Shown piece by piece: positions 18,682 to 29,860 of a DNA stretch of 64,000 nt. The notes under the pieces were generated by a model, which made no database searches, was not told where the DNA came from, and saw only the letters and a program-made list of their open reading frames with translations. The stretch is from assembly GCA_013348725.1 (NCBI GenBank), contig CP054689.1:546501-610500 (forward strand), written 5' to 3'. The number at the start of each line of letters is the position of its first letter. Position 1 is the stretch's first letter. Both the position numbers and the translations under genes were made by a program. The DNA is from Ectothiorhodospiraceae bacterium 2226 (GTDB lineage: Bacteria; Pseudomonadota; Gammaproteobacteria; GCA-013348725).

Positions 18682-20517
18682 TCAGGCGTGCGCCCGCAAC
18701 ACCTGCAAAAAGGCCTCGCCGTAGGCCTCGAGCTTGCGCGCGCCCACGCCGTGCACCTCCGCCAGTTTCGCCAACGTCTGCGGGCGATGCTCCAGCATCG
18801 CGAGCAGGGTGGCGTCGTGGAAGATCACGTAGGCGGGCACGCCCTGGGTCTCGGCGAGCGCCTGACGTTGCTCGCGCAGCGCCTCCCACAGCGCGCGGTC
18901 GGCCTCGGGCACCACGCGCTCGGCGCCGCGCCCCCTTCCCACGGCGCGCGCCGCGCGTACCGGGCGCGCGGCCTTGCGCAGCATCAGCGTCTGCTCGCCG
19001 CGCAGCACCGGGCGCGCGGCCTCGGTGAGGCGCAGGCCGCCGTGGCCCTCGAGGTCCACGGTCAGCAGGCCGTGCGCGATGAGCTGGCGGTAGAGGTTGC
19101 GCCACTCGTTCTTGTCCAGCTCCTTGCCGACGCCGAAGGTACTGAGCGCGTGATGCCCGAAGCGCTGCATGCGCTCGCCGTCGATGCCGAGCAGCACCTC
19201 GACCAGGTGCGTCACGCCGAAGCGCTGGCCGGTGCGGTACACCGCCGAGAGCGCCTTTTGCGCCGCCACCGTGGCATCCCAGGTCTCGGGTGGGTTGATG
19301 CAGGTGTCGCAGTTGCCGCAGGGCGCGGGCAGCTCGTCGTCGAAGTAGCGCAGCAGGGCCTGGCGGCGGCAGGTGGCCAGTTCGCAGAACGAGAGCATCG
19401 CGTCCAGCTTGTGGCGCTCCACGCGCTTGTGCGCCTCGGGCGCGTCGGAGGACTCCTGCATCTGGCGCAGGGTGATCATGTCCTGCAGGCCGTACACCAT
19501 CCAGGCGTCGGCGGGCAGACCGTCGCGCCCGCCGCGACCGGTCTCCTGGTAGTACGCCTCGAGGCTCTTGGGCAGGCTCAGATGCGCGACGAAACGCACG
19601 TCGGGCTTGTCGATACCCATGCCGAAGGCGATGGTGGCGACGACGATGACGCCGTCCTCGCGCAAAAAGCGCGTCTGGTGGCGCTCGCGCTCCTGCGCCG
19701 AGAGGCCCGCGTGGTAGGGCAGCGCGGTGAGACCCTTAGCCGCGAGCCAGGCGGCGGTCTCCTCCACCTTGCGCCGCGACAGGCAATAGACGATGCCGGC
19801 CTCGCCCGGGTGCTCGTCCTGGATGAAGCGCAGCAGGCGCTCGCGCGCGTTGCCGGTGTTCTCGTGGATGGCGTAGCGGATGTTGGGGCGGTCGAAGCCG
19901 GTGACGAATTCGCGCGCCCCATCGAGCGCGAGGCGCGCGGCGATCTCGCGACGGGTGCGCACATCCGCGGTGGCGGTGAGCGCGATGCGCGGGACCTCGG
20001 GGAAGCGCTCGTGTAGCACCGAGAGCTGAATGTACTCGGGGCGAAAGTCGTGGCCCCACTGCGACACGCAGTGCGCCTCGTCGATGGCGAACAGCGCGAG
20101 GCGCGCGCGCCCGAGCAGCTCCAGCATGCGCGGCATGAGCAGGCGCTCGGGGGCGACGTACAGGAGGTCGAGTTCGCCCTGTAGCAGCGCGCGCTCCACC
20201 GCGCCCGCTTCTTCCATGCTCAGAGTCGAATTCAGGTAGGCCGCGCGCACGCCGTTCTGGCGCAGCGCCTGCACCTGGTCCTGCATGAGCGCGATGAGCG
20301 GCGAGACCACCACGCCCACGCCGGGGCGCACCAGCGCGGGGATCTGGTAGCACAGCGACTTGCCGCCGCCGGTGGGCATGAGCACCAGGGCATCGCCGCC
20401 GTCGATCAGGTGCCCGACGATCTCGCCCTGGTGCGGGCGAAACTGCGTGTAGCCGAACACGCGCTCGAGGATCGTGTGCGCCGGGTCGCTGGCGCGCGTT
20501 GCGGGGTCAGGGGCCAA
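18682..20517 (-). CDS. recQ: ATP-dependent DNA helicase RecQ
   Basis: The 611-residue 3'-5' helicase has Walker A PTGGGKS at 48-54, the DEAH box in [15 protein letters not shown] and the SF2 motif VI region [10 protein letters not shown]. The RQC zinc site is CELATCRRQ...CGNCDTC, and a C-terminal HRDC domain (about 530-605) completes the family's architecture. It starts at TTG 20517, supported by AAGGAG five to six bases upstream. It acts in recombinational repair and fork restart. It follows bphP by 69 bases on the same strand but is probably a separate unit. Confidence 0.97.
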   Translation of the reverse strand: MAPDPATRASDPAHTILERVFGYTQFRPHQGEIVGHLIDGGDALVLMPTGGGKSLCYQIPALVRPGVGVVVSPLIALMQDQVQALRQNGVRAAYLNSTLSMEEAGAVERALLQGELDLLYVAPERLLMPRMLELLGRARLALFAIDEAHCVSQWGHDFRPEYIQLSVLHERFPEVPRIALTATADVRTRREIAARLALDGAREFVTGFDRPNIRYAIHENTGNARERLLRFIQDEHPGEAGIVYCLSRRKVEETAAWLAAKGLTALPYHAGLSAQERERHQTRFLREDGVIVVATIAFGMGIDKPDVRFVAHLSLPKSLEAYYQETGRGGRDGLPADAWMVYGLQDMITLRQMQESSDAPEAHKRVERHKLDAMLSFCELATCRRQALLRYFDDELPAPCGNCDTCINPPETWDATVAAQKALSAVYRTGQRFGVTHLVEVLLGIDGERMQRFGHHALSTFGVGKELDKNEWRNLYRQLIAHGLLTVDLEGHGGLRLTEAARPVLRGEQTLMLRKAARPVRAARAVGRGRGAERVVPEADRALWEALREQRQALAETQGVPAYVIFHDATLLAMLEHRPQTLAKLAEVHGVGARKLEAYGEAFLQVLRAHA

Positions 20518-20586
20518 ACCGTCTCCTTTGCGTGGTGCGTGGCTGTTGGCGGCCGGTGCCGGTCGCCTGCAGAGCGGCCAAGCCGG

Positions 20587-22656
20587 CTAGGTGTGGGGCG
20601 TCGCCGGTGCCAGCCGATAACGGCCCCGCCCGGCGCTCTTGGCCGCATACATCGCCTGATCGGCGGCCCGCAGCAACTCTTCCGGTGAACCCTGCACGAG
20701 GGGAAAGTAACACACGCCGATGCTCGCCCCCACGCGGTGCGCGTGCTCGCCGATGGGCAGTGGCGCCGCGGTGGCCGCCAGCAGCTTGCGCGCGACCTGC
20801 TCCGCCTCCGCCTCGTCCTCGAGCCCCTCCACCACCGCCACGAACTCGTCGCCGCCGAGCCGCGCCAAGGTGTCGGCGCCGCGCAGGGCCTCTCGGTAGC
20901 GGGCGCTGATCGCCTTCAGCACCGCGTCACCCTCGGCGTGCCCATAGGCGTCGTTGATGGGTTTGAAATTATCCAGATCGATGAACAGCAGCGCAAAGCC
21001 TTCGCCCCCAGATCGGCGCGCGCGCCCCTGGGCGGTCTGGATGCGATCCATGAGCAGGCGTCGGTTGGGCAGCCCGGTGAGCGGGTCGTGGGTAGCCATG
21101 CGGCGCAGGGTCGACTCGTTCTCCAGCGCGACCCGCAGGTCGCTCGCGAGCTTGGCGCGCAGATGCTGGGCCAGATGCTCGGCGGCGCCAATCTCGGCCG
21201 CGCCCCACGGCAGCGCGCTGCCGCGCACCTCCTCCACCCACAGTTCGAACGAGCGGCGCGGCGTGAGCTCATCTACTCGCGCCGGATCCGTGTGCTTGTC
21301 GGGCTTGCCCGCCCAGCGCACCTGCAGCGGGCGCTCGGCCCGCAGCCACAGCAGGTAGTCCTCGCCGTCCGGCGACAGCGGCACCAGCAACGCCCCCCCT
21401 ATCCAGTCGCGGCGCGCGGCGAGGTCCGGCGTCAACTCGTGCACACGCGCCGTGTGCACCGCCCCACCGCCCTGCGCTTGCGCCTGGGCGAACAACGTTG
21501 CGACAAGCGGGGCCTCCACGCCGGGCGGAAGCGCGCGGCCGGTCACCGTGCAACGCGCATGCAGCGCAACCACCATGGTCTCGGCCCCCCACAGCGCCAG
21601 CAGGTCGGGCCCGGCCGCCACGTCATCCAGGAATGCGCTGGCATCCAGGTGCCGCTCGGCGATCTGGTCCAAGCGCCCGCACAGGCGGCGGCATTCCGCT
21701 GCGGTCTCGACCTCCAGGTGCTGCTTGAGCTGCAGCGACAGCGCGCGCGCCGCGGCGTCGCAGAACCGCCGCAGCGGCGGACTCACCGCGTGCGCGCCCT
21801 CGTGGTGACACACCAGCATTCCCCACAGCACCTCCTCCACCATCAAGGTCATCACCAGCGTGGCGCCCACTCCCATGTTGGCGAGGTACTGCAGGTGCAC
21901 CGGCGACACACTGCGCAGCAAGGTGTCGCTGAGGTCCAGCGGTTCGGCGCTACCCGGCGCCACGACCAAGGGCACCGGCACATAGGCGCGGTCGGGAATC
22001 ACGCGAATGCGGTTGCGCGCGTACAACGCGCGCGCCTGCACCGGGATGTCGGTATGGGGGAAGTGGTGCCCCAGGAAGCGCGCCGCGACGCCGCGCACCT
22101 CCTCGACGATGATGTCGCCGTTCCAGTCGGGGTCGAAGCGGTACACCATGGTGCGATGAAAGCCGGTCACATCGGCGATCAGGCGCGCCACGCGTTCCAT
22201 CAGGTCCTGCGAGGAACGCGCCTGCTCGAGTTGCGCGGTGAGCGTGTCCTGCAGCCGGAACAGGCGGATGTAGTCATCTCGAAACGCGGGCCGATCCTCC
22301 TCCAGTTCGAGAATCAGGCCGCGCGGGTACGGGCTCGCCGTCACCACCACGTCGCAGGCGCCCGCCGGGCAGCCGACCGTGGCGTCGAACTCGGCGCGCC
22401 CCGCGCCGTCCGCGAGCAGCGACGCGACGCGTTGGGCCAGCCCCGCGCCGGCCACCTCCTCCAGGCGCCGTCCCACCGCCGCGTGAGGATCGAGGCGCAA
22501 CCAGTCGCCGGCATTGGCACTGATCTGCTCCACCACGCCGTCCCGCGCCACGGCCAGCAGCACGCCGAAGGGCTGGATGCTGCCGGGCACGTGGATGGGT
22601 TCGCGATCGCAGTTGGTGAGGTTGATGTCCTCGGGCGCAGGACGCGGGCCACTCAT
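20587..22656 (-). CDS. bphP: Bacteriophytochrome with GGDEF diguanylate cyclase domain
   Basis: A 689-residue cytosolic light sensor. Domains in order: PAS with the biliverdin-binding Cys16 in NCDREPIHVPGSIQPFG; GAF with HFPHTDIPVQAR (198-209; Asp203) and His254 in SPVHLQYLANMG; a PHY-type region; and a GGDEF domain. The active site GGDEF is intact at 601-605, and the inhibitory-site motif RxxD (RGAD) lies five residues before it. It therefore should make c-di-GMP under red/far-red control with product feedback. ATG 22656 overlaps the heme-oxygenase stop by four bases; the upstream open frame is overlap only. In many bacteriophytochromes the GAF motif reads PASDIP; here it is PHTDIP. Confidence 0.95.
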   Translation of the reverse strand: MSGPRPAPEDINLTNCDREPIHVPGSIQPFGVLLAVARDGVVEQISANAGDWLRLDPHAAVGRRLEEVAGAGLAQRVASLLADGAGRAEFDATVGCPAGACDVVVTASPYPRGLILELEEDRPAFRDDYIRLFRLQDTLTAQLEQARSSQDLMERVARLIADVTGFHRTMVYRFDPDWNGDIIVEEVRGVAARFLGHHFPHTDIPVQARALYARNRIRVIPDRAYVPVPLVVAPGSAEPLDLSDTLLRSVSPVHLQYLANMGVGATLVMTLMVEEVLWGMLVCHHEGAHAVSPPLRRFCDAAARALSLQLKQHLEVETAAECRRLCGRLDQIAERHLDASAFLDDVAAGPDLLALWGAETMVVALHARCTVTGRALPPGVEAPLVATLFAQAQAQGGGAVHTARVHELTPDLAARRDWIGGALLVPLSPDGEDYLLWLRAERPLQVRWAGKPDKHTDPARVDELTPRRSFELWVEEVRGSALPWGAAEIGAAEHLAQHLRAKLASDLRVALENESTLRRMATHDPLTGLPNRRLLMDRIQTAQGRARRSGGEGFALLFIDLDNFKPINDAYGHAEGDAVLKAISARYREALRGADTLARLGGDEFVAVVEGLEDEAEAEQVARKLLAATAAPLPIGEHAHRVGASIGVCYFPLVQGSPEELLRAADQAMYAAKSAGRGRYRLAPATPHT

Positions 22657-23294
22657 GGCGCGGCGTCGGCGAGGCAGGCGTGATAGAGGTCGAAGGTCGC
22701 GCGCGCCGTCTCGGCCGCCGCGGCACGCGCCGGCGCCTCCCAGGCGTGTGCCGCGCCGATTCGCAGCCAGAACGCGGTCCAGCGAGCGCCGGTGTCGGCC
22801 CCGTAGCCGGTGAAGTAGCGCTGCGCCTGGACGGGAATGCGCGCATTGCGGCGCAAGGCCTTGCCGATCACGCACCCGCCGAGTGTGGCGCCTTCCAACA
22901 CATAGAGGCAGCCCACGCAGCACGAAATGTCGTCGAGTTCCGGCGATGCGGGCAGGGGCGGCGGCTCGGGGCTGACGCCGAGGCGCGCCAGATCCTCGTG
23001 CAGCCACTGCGATTTCCGCAGCCGCGCGCCCCAGTCGAGCCCGCGGCCGGCCCATTGCGCCTTCTGTTTGCGCAGCGCGCGCTCGCAGGCCACGGTGGCA
23101 CGCAGCAAGCCCCGCAGCGTCGCGCTGTAGGCAGGGCGATCGAGTCCCGGGTCAAAGAGCCGCGTCAGGGCGGGCAACGACTCCACGGCCCGGTGGCGGA
23201 CAGCCGTCGCCGCCCGCAACTCGGCCGCCAGGAGGTCGCGTCCCGCGACGGCCGCGGCCCTGCCCCGTCCTTGGGCAGCTTGAAGGCCTGGCAT
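22653..23294 (-). CDS. bphO: Biliverdin-producing heme oxygenase
   Basis: The 213-residue protein matches BphO-type heme oxygenases. The probable proximal heme ligand is His in ATAVRHRAVE near residue 35. The distal-helix block is YVLEGATLGGCVIGKAL, and RYFTGYGADTGARWTAF follows. It would open heme to biliverdin IX, the chromophore for the phytochrome whose gene it overlaps by four bases (ATGA). The first 20 residues are Ala/Gly-rich, so the true start could be slightly downstream. Pairing of bphO and bphP is established in other bacteria. Confidence 0.92.
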   Translation of the reverse strand: MPGLQAAQGRGRAAAVAGRDLLAAELRAATAVRHRAVESLPALTRLFDPGLDRPAYSATLRGLLRATVACERALRKQKAQWAGRGLDWGARLRKSQWLHEDLARLGVSPEPPPLPASPELDDISCCVGCLYVLEGATLGGCVIGKALRRNARIPVQAQRYFTGYGADTGARWTAFWLRIGAAHAWEAPARAAAAETARATFDLYHACLADAAP

Positions 23295-23361
23295 GCCCTC
23301 AAGCTTGGTCGGCTCCCGGCGCTACGTCTACCTCCCGCGGCGAGCAGGCGGGCGACGTGCG

Positions 23362-24576
<1,215 letters not shown>

Positions 24577-24716
24577 GTTGCGTGCTCCCGAAGAGTCGAG
24601 CGGCCGAGGGGGGCCGGAAAGCGCGCATTATACGGCAGCGCGGCCCGCACGCAGCGCCCGGCGGGGCATGGCGGCGCTCTGCTATAGTCGCTAGCGGCAG
24701 GAGGCGGAGGCGCACG

Positions 24717-25811
24717 ATGGACGGATTCGGCTGGGCGATCATGGGCTTGGGCACGCTGCTCGTGCTGGTCGTGCTGCTCGACGTATTCCTCGCCGTGCTG
24801 CACGTCAACCGCAGCGGCATCCTGGTGCCCTACGCCCATCGCGGCGTGTGGTGGCTGTTCATGCGTCTGGGCCCGCGCCGCGGGTCGGCGCGACGCCGCC
24901 TCCTGGCGCTCGCCGGCCCCACCATGGTCACCGTCGGCTTCCTGATCTGGGTGGGCGTGTTCATCCTGGGCTTCGCCTTGATCTACTGGCCCAACCTTGA
25001 GTATTACCGCGCCGAGGACGAATTCACCCGCCCCCTCGGCTTCTCCGCCGCCCTGTACTACAGCGGCGTGACCGCCACCGTGCTCGGCTACGGCGACATC
25101 ACGCCCATGACCCTCGGTCTCAAGATCCTCGCCTTTGTGCAGTCCGGGCTCGGCTTCGGGCTGCTCACCGGCATCGTCGCCTACCTGCTCGGCGTGGTAA
25201 ACGGGGTCACCGAGCGCGACGTGCTGGCGCTGCGCGTGCACAGCACCACGCACGATACCGACGACGGGGTGCACGCGTTGCTGCGCTCGCTGCAGTGTGA
25301 GGACATCGGCGACACCCGGCTGCGCCTGGACGCGCTGGTGGGCCACCTGCACGAGTTCCAGGAAAAGATGCGCAAGCTGCCCCTGCTCTACCTGTTCTAC
25401 CGCTCGGGCGAGCGGCGTCACGATCCGGAATCCTATCTGCAGGTCGTGGTGGAGATGGCAGCGGCCGCGCTACTGCTCGCCCACACGGCGCGCTATCGGC
25501 GTCTGCTCAACGTCGCCGAGGATCTGGCCCAAGCCACGGGCGCGGTCCTGGAACTGACGGCGGCCGAGCATTTGGGAGCGCCCTTCGCCGCACGCGTACG
25601 GCAACCCGACATCGAGCGCCTCGACCGGCGCTGGGTGGCACACATTCGGCGACGCCTGACGAAACGCCTCGGCGCAGGGTCCGCCGCCGACGCGGACGAC
25701 GTACCCGCCGCCCTGCGCGTCGCGGCGCGCGGACGCCTCGTGCTGCAAGCGCTGGAGCCGCGCACACGCTGGCCGCTGGACCACCCGTGCCGCTACCGCG
25801 AGGCAGGTTAA
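24717..25811 (+). CDS. Potassium-channel-like membrane protein
   Basis: The 364-residue protein has an N-terminal helix (7-30), a second (68-92), a pore helix with the filter-like sequence TVLGYGDITP (121-130), and an exit helix (about 137-162). The GYGD core is the classic potassium filter. The ~200-residue cytosolic tail is helical and not an RCK/TrkA-N domain I recognise. I chose ATG 24717 because GAGGCGGAGG precedes it; upstream codons overlap the argG promoter region. Ion and gating signal are unproven. The topology fits a two-pore-helix bacterial channel with an extra N-terminal helix. Confidence 0.8.
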   Translation: MDGFGWAIMGLGTLLVLVVLLDVFLAVLHVNRSGILVPYAHRGVWWLFMRLGPRRGSARRRLLALAGPTMVTVGFLIWVGVFILGFALIYWPNLEYYRAEDEFTRPLGFSAALYYSGVTATVLGYGDITPMTLGLKILAFVQSGLGFGLLTGIVAYLLGVVNGVTERDVLALRVHSTTHDTDDGVHALLRSLQCEDIGDTRLRLDALVGHLHEFQEKMRKLPLLYLFYRSGERRHDPESYLQVVVEMAAAALLLAHTARYRRLLNVAEDLAQATGAVLELTAAEHLGAPFAARVRQPDIERLDRRWVAHIRRRLTKRLGAGSAADADDVPAALRVAARGRLVLQALEPRTRWPLDHPCRYREAG

Positions 25812-26077
25812 GGAAAACGGCCCTATCGAGGATCTGACTTGGAGCAGGTTCAAGAAAACTCCGATTGATTCACCGTTCTCTACCGTCTCCTGCCTCCTCA
25901 CCCGCTCCGCGCTGCAAGGGCGAGTGGTACGGCGTGTTCAACCGAACCTTGCTATCGAACCGCGCCCGCTCTGCTTCCTTACCTACCTCGTGGATGGTGC
26001 GCGCGCACACCTCGAGCGGGAGCCTGTAGGTCTGGCCGGGCGTTTGAATAGTGCATACAACCACGGCTCATGGAGGA

Positions 26078-26986
26078 TCAGGGCGCCGAGCACTTTGCGC
26101 CGCTACCAGTCGAAATTACGCTCAACGCTGTCACCGTGACCAAAATCAAACCCATGCCCAGGATCTGTAGACCGACTAGGCTTTCATTCAAAACCACAAC
26201 ACCGAATAGGGAGGCGGTGACCGGCTCGACCATCGCGACAATGGACGCGACTGCCGGTGCGGTATGCCTCAGGCCGACGATATACAAAATGAACGACAAT
26301 CCCGCGCCAAGCACCCCTAACACTACGAACCACGGCCAACTCGACGATCCCGGAACGGCCAGGCGCTGATCGGCATCACCCAGCCAGACAAGAATGGTGG
26401 CGAGTACTGCGAACGCGATCATGAGTATCGCTTGTGGGCTGCCGTGCGGTGCCGCGTACTTGAAGCCGAAAATGAACAATGCATAGGACAGGCCGGCGAG
26501 CAGCCCGGCACCGGCGGCAATGGGTGTGACGTCACCCGCGCCAATGTCGTAAACCCCGGTAAGCAGCACGACGCCCAGCATGACTAACCCGATCGCGACC
26601 CACTTGAGCAACGTGGGCCGTTCGAGCTTGAGCGCGAAGGACACGAGATAGACGAACACCGGCGCGCAGTACATCAGGGTCGCTGCAACCGCGACACTGC
26701 CCTCCGCGATGCTTACGAAATAGAAGGCGAAGTTGCCCGCTACGCCCAGCCCGGCAATCACCGACCAGAACCATAATCGGCCACTTGCCAATCCGCTGCC
26801 GCGCGGACGCAATGCAAGCCAGATTAGAACGAATAACAGCCCGATCGCGCCGCGGTAGAATGAGACCACCACCGGGTCCCACCCCTCGGCGGTGAGTATG
26901 CCGCCGATCCCGCCCGAGAGTCCCCACGATAACGCCGCCAGTACCACGAACGTCGTGCCCAGACTCACCGACTTGTCGGATGACAT
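26078..26986 (-). CDS. EamA/DMT-family transporter, full-length copy
   Basis: The 302-residue protein has ten hydrophobic helices in two EamA repeats, with the conserved end of helix 9, MVEPVTASLFGVVVLNE. Such proteins export metabolites or small amines; the substrate here cannot be told. ATG 26986 gives the full family length. A close paralogue lacking the first ~37 residues lies at 48,751-49,551. Long stretches are shared (FKYAAPHGSPQAIL, GAGLSFILY, RHTAPAVAS). Confidence 0.88.
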   Translation of the reverse strand: MSSDKSVSLGTTFVVLAALSWGLSGGIGGILTAEGWDPVVVSFYRGAIGLLFVLIWLALRPRGSGLASGRLWFWSVIAGLGVAGNFAFYFVSIAEGSVAVAATLMYCAPVFVYLVSFALKLERPTLLKWVAIGLVMLGVVLLTGVYDIGAGDVTPIAAGAGLLAGLSYALFIFGFKYAAPHGSPQAILMIAFAVLATILVWLGDADQRLAVPGSSSWPWFVVLGVLGAGLSFILYIVGLRHTAPAVASIVAMVEPVTASLFGVVVLNESLVGLQILGMGLILVTVTALSVISTGSGAKCSAP

Positions 26987-27354
26987 TAACCCCTCGGATT
27001 CGCGGCTCCCGTACCAGTGGAAAGCCTATACCATGGGCGCGAAGTGCGCGCCGAACCGCCGACGATTCGACAGAAACCCGCACGAATCCTGGGTCACGAG
27101 ATCTGAGTCAGTGAACGATTCCCGCTAGTATGCAAAGTCGCTCCAAGGACGACGTACTTCCCCGCTCTCTCCGCCGACGACGACCGCTCCGGCTACCCTC
27201 GCGCACTTGCCTGTGTACCGCCGGCGATCTTGTCTTTGAGAATCCGGGTCAAAGTGCGTCGGACCGCGGGAAGGGGCTTGCGCCACACGCTGGACGAGAG
27301 GCTTGATGCTCCGTATAAGTACGCCACAGAAAAATAACAAAAGGTCAGAAACCC

Positions 27355-28410
27355 ATGGACCACCAGCAAGCGCAAGCGCGCGTCGACCGCATCCAAGCCT
27401 TTCGCGAGGAACTCACTCAGCTGGCGCGGGAGGGCGTGTTCGAGTTGCCGGCGGGAGCCAAGGCGCGGCTGGACAAGCACTACGCCGGCCTGCTCGCGCG
27501 CTTCGCGGCGCAGTTCGACGTCGACACCACGAGCGATCAGAAGCGCCTGTCCTGGGGCATGCGCCTCGCCTCCTTTCTGGGCGCTCTGGCGCTGTCCGCC
27601 GCGGTGTTTTTCTTCTTCTATCGGTTCTGGGGCGGCCTGGGCACCGCGGCGCAGGTGGGCCTGTTGGCCGCCGCGCCGCTGCTGGCGACGCTCGGCGTGG
27701 AATACGCCGCGCGACGCGAGCGCACCCTGTACTTCGCCTCGCTGATGGCACTGGTGGCCGTTGCCTGCTTTGTGCTGAACCTGTCCGTGCTGGGGCAGAT
27801 CTTCAACATCACGCCCACCCAGAACGCCTTCCTGGCCTGGGGCGCGTTCGCGATGCTGCTCGCCTATACCTATCGGCTACGCCTGATCCTGGTGGCCGGC
27901 CTCACCAGCCTGCTGGGTTATCTGTCGGCGACGACGGGCACCTGGAGCGGGGCGTACTGGCTGTCGTTCGGCGAGCGACCGGAGAACTTCGTGCTCGGCG
28001 GCGTCTTGATGTTCGCCATCGGCGTGTTGTCCCGCCACCGCCAGCCCGCGTTCGCGGCCATCTATCGCGTGTACGGCCTGCTGGTGGTGTTCATCGCCAT
28101 CCTGATCCTCTCCAACTGGGGCCACATCAGCTACCTGCCGTGGTCCAGCGCCGCCATCGAGCAGAGCTACCAGACCCTCGGGTTCGCCCTGGCCGGCCTG
28201 ACCATCTGGCTGGGCATCCGCGGGCAGTGGCCGGGCATGGTGAACCTGGGCAGCAGCTTCTTCGTGCTCCACCTCTACACCAAGCTGTTCGACTGGTGGT
28301 GGGACTGGCTACCGAAATACCTGTTCTTTCTGTTACTGGGGCTGATCGCGGTTCTGCTGCTGGTGCTGATGCGGCGGCTGCGTAGCGTTGGCGCGGAGGT
28401 GCGGACATGA
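27355..28410 (+). CDS. DUF2157 membrane protein
   Basis: The 351-residue protein has a cytosolic N-terminal helical segment (about 1-60) with the DUF2157 pattern, followed by about ten hydrophobic helices. The function of the family is unknown. The stop overlaps the next gene start (ATGA), a pairing with DUF4824/GDYXXLXY proteins that recurs in other proteobacteria. ATG 27355 follows AAAAGG at short spacing. Confidence 0.82.
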   Translation: MDHQQAQARVDRIQAFREELTQLAREGVFELPAGAKARLDKHYAGLLARFAAQFDVDTTSDQKRLSWGMRLASFLGALALSAAVFFFFYRFWGGLGTAAQVGLLAAAPLLATLGVEYAARRERTLYFASLMALVAVACFVLNLSVLGQIFNITPTQNAFLAWGAFAMLLAYTYRLRLILVAGLTSLLGYLSATTGTWSGAYWLSFGERPENFVLGGVLMFAIGVLSRHRQPAFAAIYRVYGLLVVFIAILILSNWGHISYLPWSSAAIEQSYQTLGFALAGLTIWLGIRGQWPGMVNLGSSFFVLHLYTKLFDWWWDWLPKYLFFLLLGLIAVLLLVLMRRLRSVGAEVRT

Positions 28411-29231
28411 AGCGCGCGGGACTGCTGTGGGCGCTGGGCCTGCTGGTGCTCGTCAATGGCGCGGTGTTGGCCGGCGCGGCCTGGAACCGGGCGGGGGCGC
28501 CGGATGCGGAGCTGCTGCTCACCGAACGCGAATTGCCGCTGGCCTACAACTGGCGCAGTGGGGAGAACAGCGGCGTGCGCCTCGCGCTGACCCTGGCCAG
28601 GGAGGCGGGGTCGCCGCGCTGGCTGGATGAGGGCAAGCTGCGGGAGTTGGGGTTTGAGCCCCAGCGCTTTGTACGCGAGGCGGCGCGCTACAAGACTCCC
28701 CTACCGCGGCGCGCCTACGTCGTGTTGGAGTTCGACGGCCCGGCCTGGGCGGCGCTGGTCGAGGAAAGGGTAGAGGCGCTGGCGCGGATGCCGGCGCTGG
28801 TGGAGGCCGGCAAGCAGACCGCCGAGCAACTGCGGCACGCCGAGCGCGAACTGGCGCGCGTGCGCGTGGCCGGCTCCCGTCTGGTGCCGGTGGATGCGGG
28901 CAAGGAGCCGGCGGCGCTGCGCGAGCGCTATCCGGACCGCTCGCGCTATGCCATCGTCCCGGCCGAGATCCGTATGCTCTCCCACCCGCAGGGCTATATC
29001 AGCCGCCTACTCACCCGCTCCATTCACGTACCGGCGCCGTTCCACCCTGCGCTGCAGGCGGCGACTGCGCGACCCCACGCCGGTGACGCGGCGTCCGACG
29101 CAGGGCGCAAGGGCGCCGATCCCTGGCAAGTCGCTGCGTACGACTACCGTAGCCCCCCGCGTTATGCCGTCAGCCTGCGCTACGGCCAGCGCAACGAGCC
29201 GTGGATCGAGGACATCCGCGTTCTACCGTAA
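28407..29231 (+). CDS. DUF4824 (GDYXXLXY-type) exported protein
   Basis: The 274-residue product has an N-terminal signal anchor (about 5-25) and an extracytoplasmic domain. Landmarks include LAYNWRSGENSGVRLAL, RRAYVVLEFDG and the C-terminal SLRYGQRNEPWIEDI. The four-base overlap with the DUF2157 gene suggests one complex. The family identity is by recognition of the pair and its motifs; the role is unknown. Confidence 0.75.
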   Translation: MKRAGLLWALGLLVLVNGAVLAGAAWNRAGAPDAELLLTERELPLAYNWRSGENSGVRLALTLAREAGSPRWLDEGKLRELGFEPQRFVREAARYKTPLPRRAYVVLEFDGPAWAALVEERVEALARMPALVEAGKQTAEQLRHAERELARVRVAGSRLVPVDAGKEPAALRERYPDRSRYAIVPAEIRMLSHPQGYISRLLTRSIHVPAPFHPALQAATARPHAGDAASDAGRKGADPWQVAAYDYRSPPRYAVSLRYGQRNEPWIEDIRVLP

Positions 29232-29860
29232 GTAACGACGCGCGACGCCGTCCAACCGGGAAGTAACCAGGACCGCAGAAGACCGGGTCATATCGGGGCA
29301 GAGAACATTTCCCGTCAACAGGGTAATGTCCCCCAAGGCGACCCGCCCCCCCTGCTCTTCGCCGCCGCGCGGTCGCCCCGGCTGCGCCCGCGCCACACTT
29401 GCCGCTGTGCCGTCGCGTGGCTCCAGATCACTGCATCGCGAGGGCGGGACCGAGGGAGGAGCTTCATCGGCGGGCCTCCTGCCGCCGAGGCTCCGAGTTC
29501 ACCCTCGCAGGCTCTCGCCGGGACCGGCCTTCTACTGGGTGTTCACCTTGACATGGGTTGGGGTGGGTACTAGTGATTTTTAAGACCGGAAGTGGAGGAA
29601 GCCCGGGGCGCAGTGGCCCTGGGGGTCAAAGTGGTCGTGGTTTGGTTGTTGGTGTGCAAGCGTGGGAAGTGGTCCGGAGTGCGCTGGCGACAGGCTGCGG
29701 CTGTTGAGTCGGCAGAACGTCATCCACCTTCATCCGCCTTATCTCCGGCGGTCGATCCTATGCTCGCCCTCCAGCGTGTCCTTGACAGGTAACGCCGCCG
29801 CGGCGGGGTGCCTGCAAGTACGTGTCTCTTCTACGTCACGTTCAGGTGCGGAGGTTTCCC
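29232..29860. other. 629-base gap before soxA, no convincing gene
   Basis: Short open frames here lack ribosome sites and recognisable sequence. The stretch holds one copy of a 15-nt direct repeat (29294-29308). About 29,550-29,700 is strikingly G-rich on the plus strand, with many GG/GGG runs. The soxA promoter should lie in the last 150 bases, but no clear -35/-10 pair stands out. Confidence 0.6.
29294..29308 (+). repeat. 15-nt direct repeat, left copy
   Basis: CGGGGCAGAGAACAT, identical to 33709-33723. The pair brackets soxA, soxX and the SLC13 permease gene. Confidence 0.8.

Noticed and set aside
24681-24690. TATAGT as a -10 element between argG and the channel gene
   Set aside because: No acceptable -35 hexamer sits at the right distance, so it is not reported as a promoter.
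29326-29583. 85-codon open frame between DUF4824 and soxA
   Set aside because: Composition is Pro/Arg/Ser-rich, there is no ribosome site, and it overlaps the G-rich patch.
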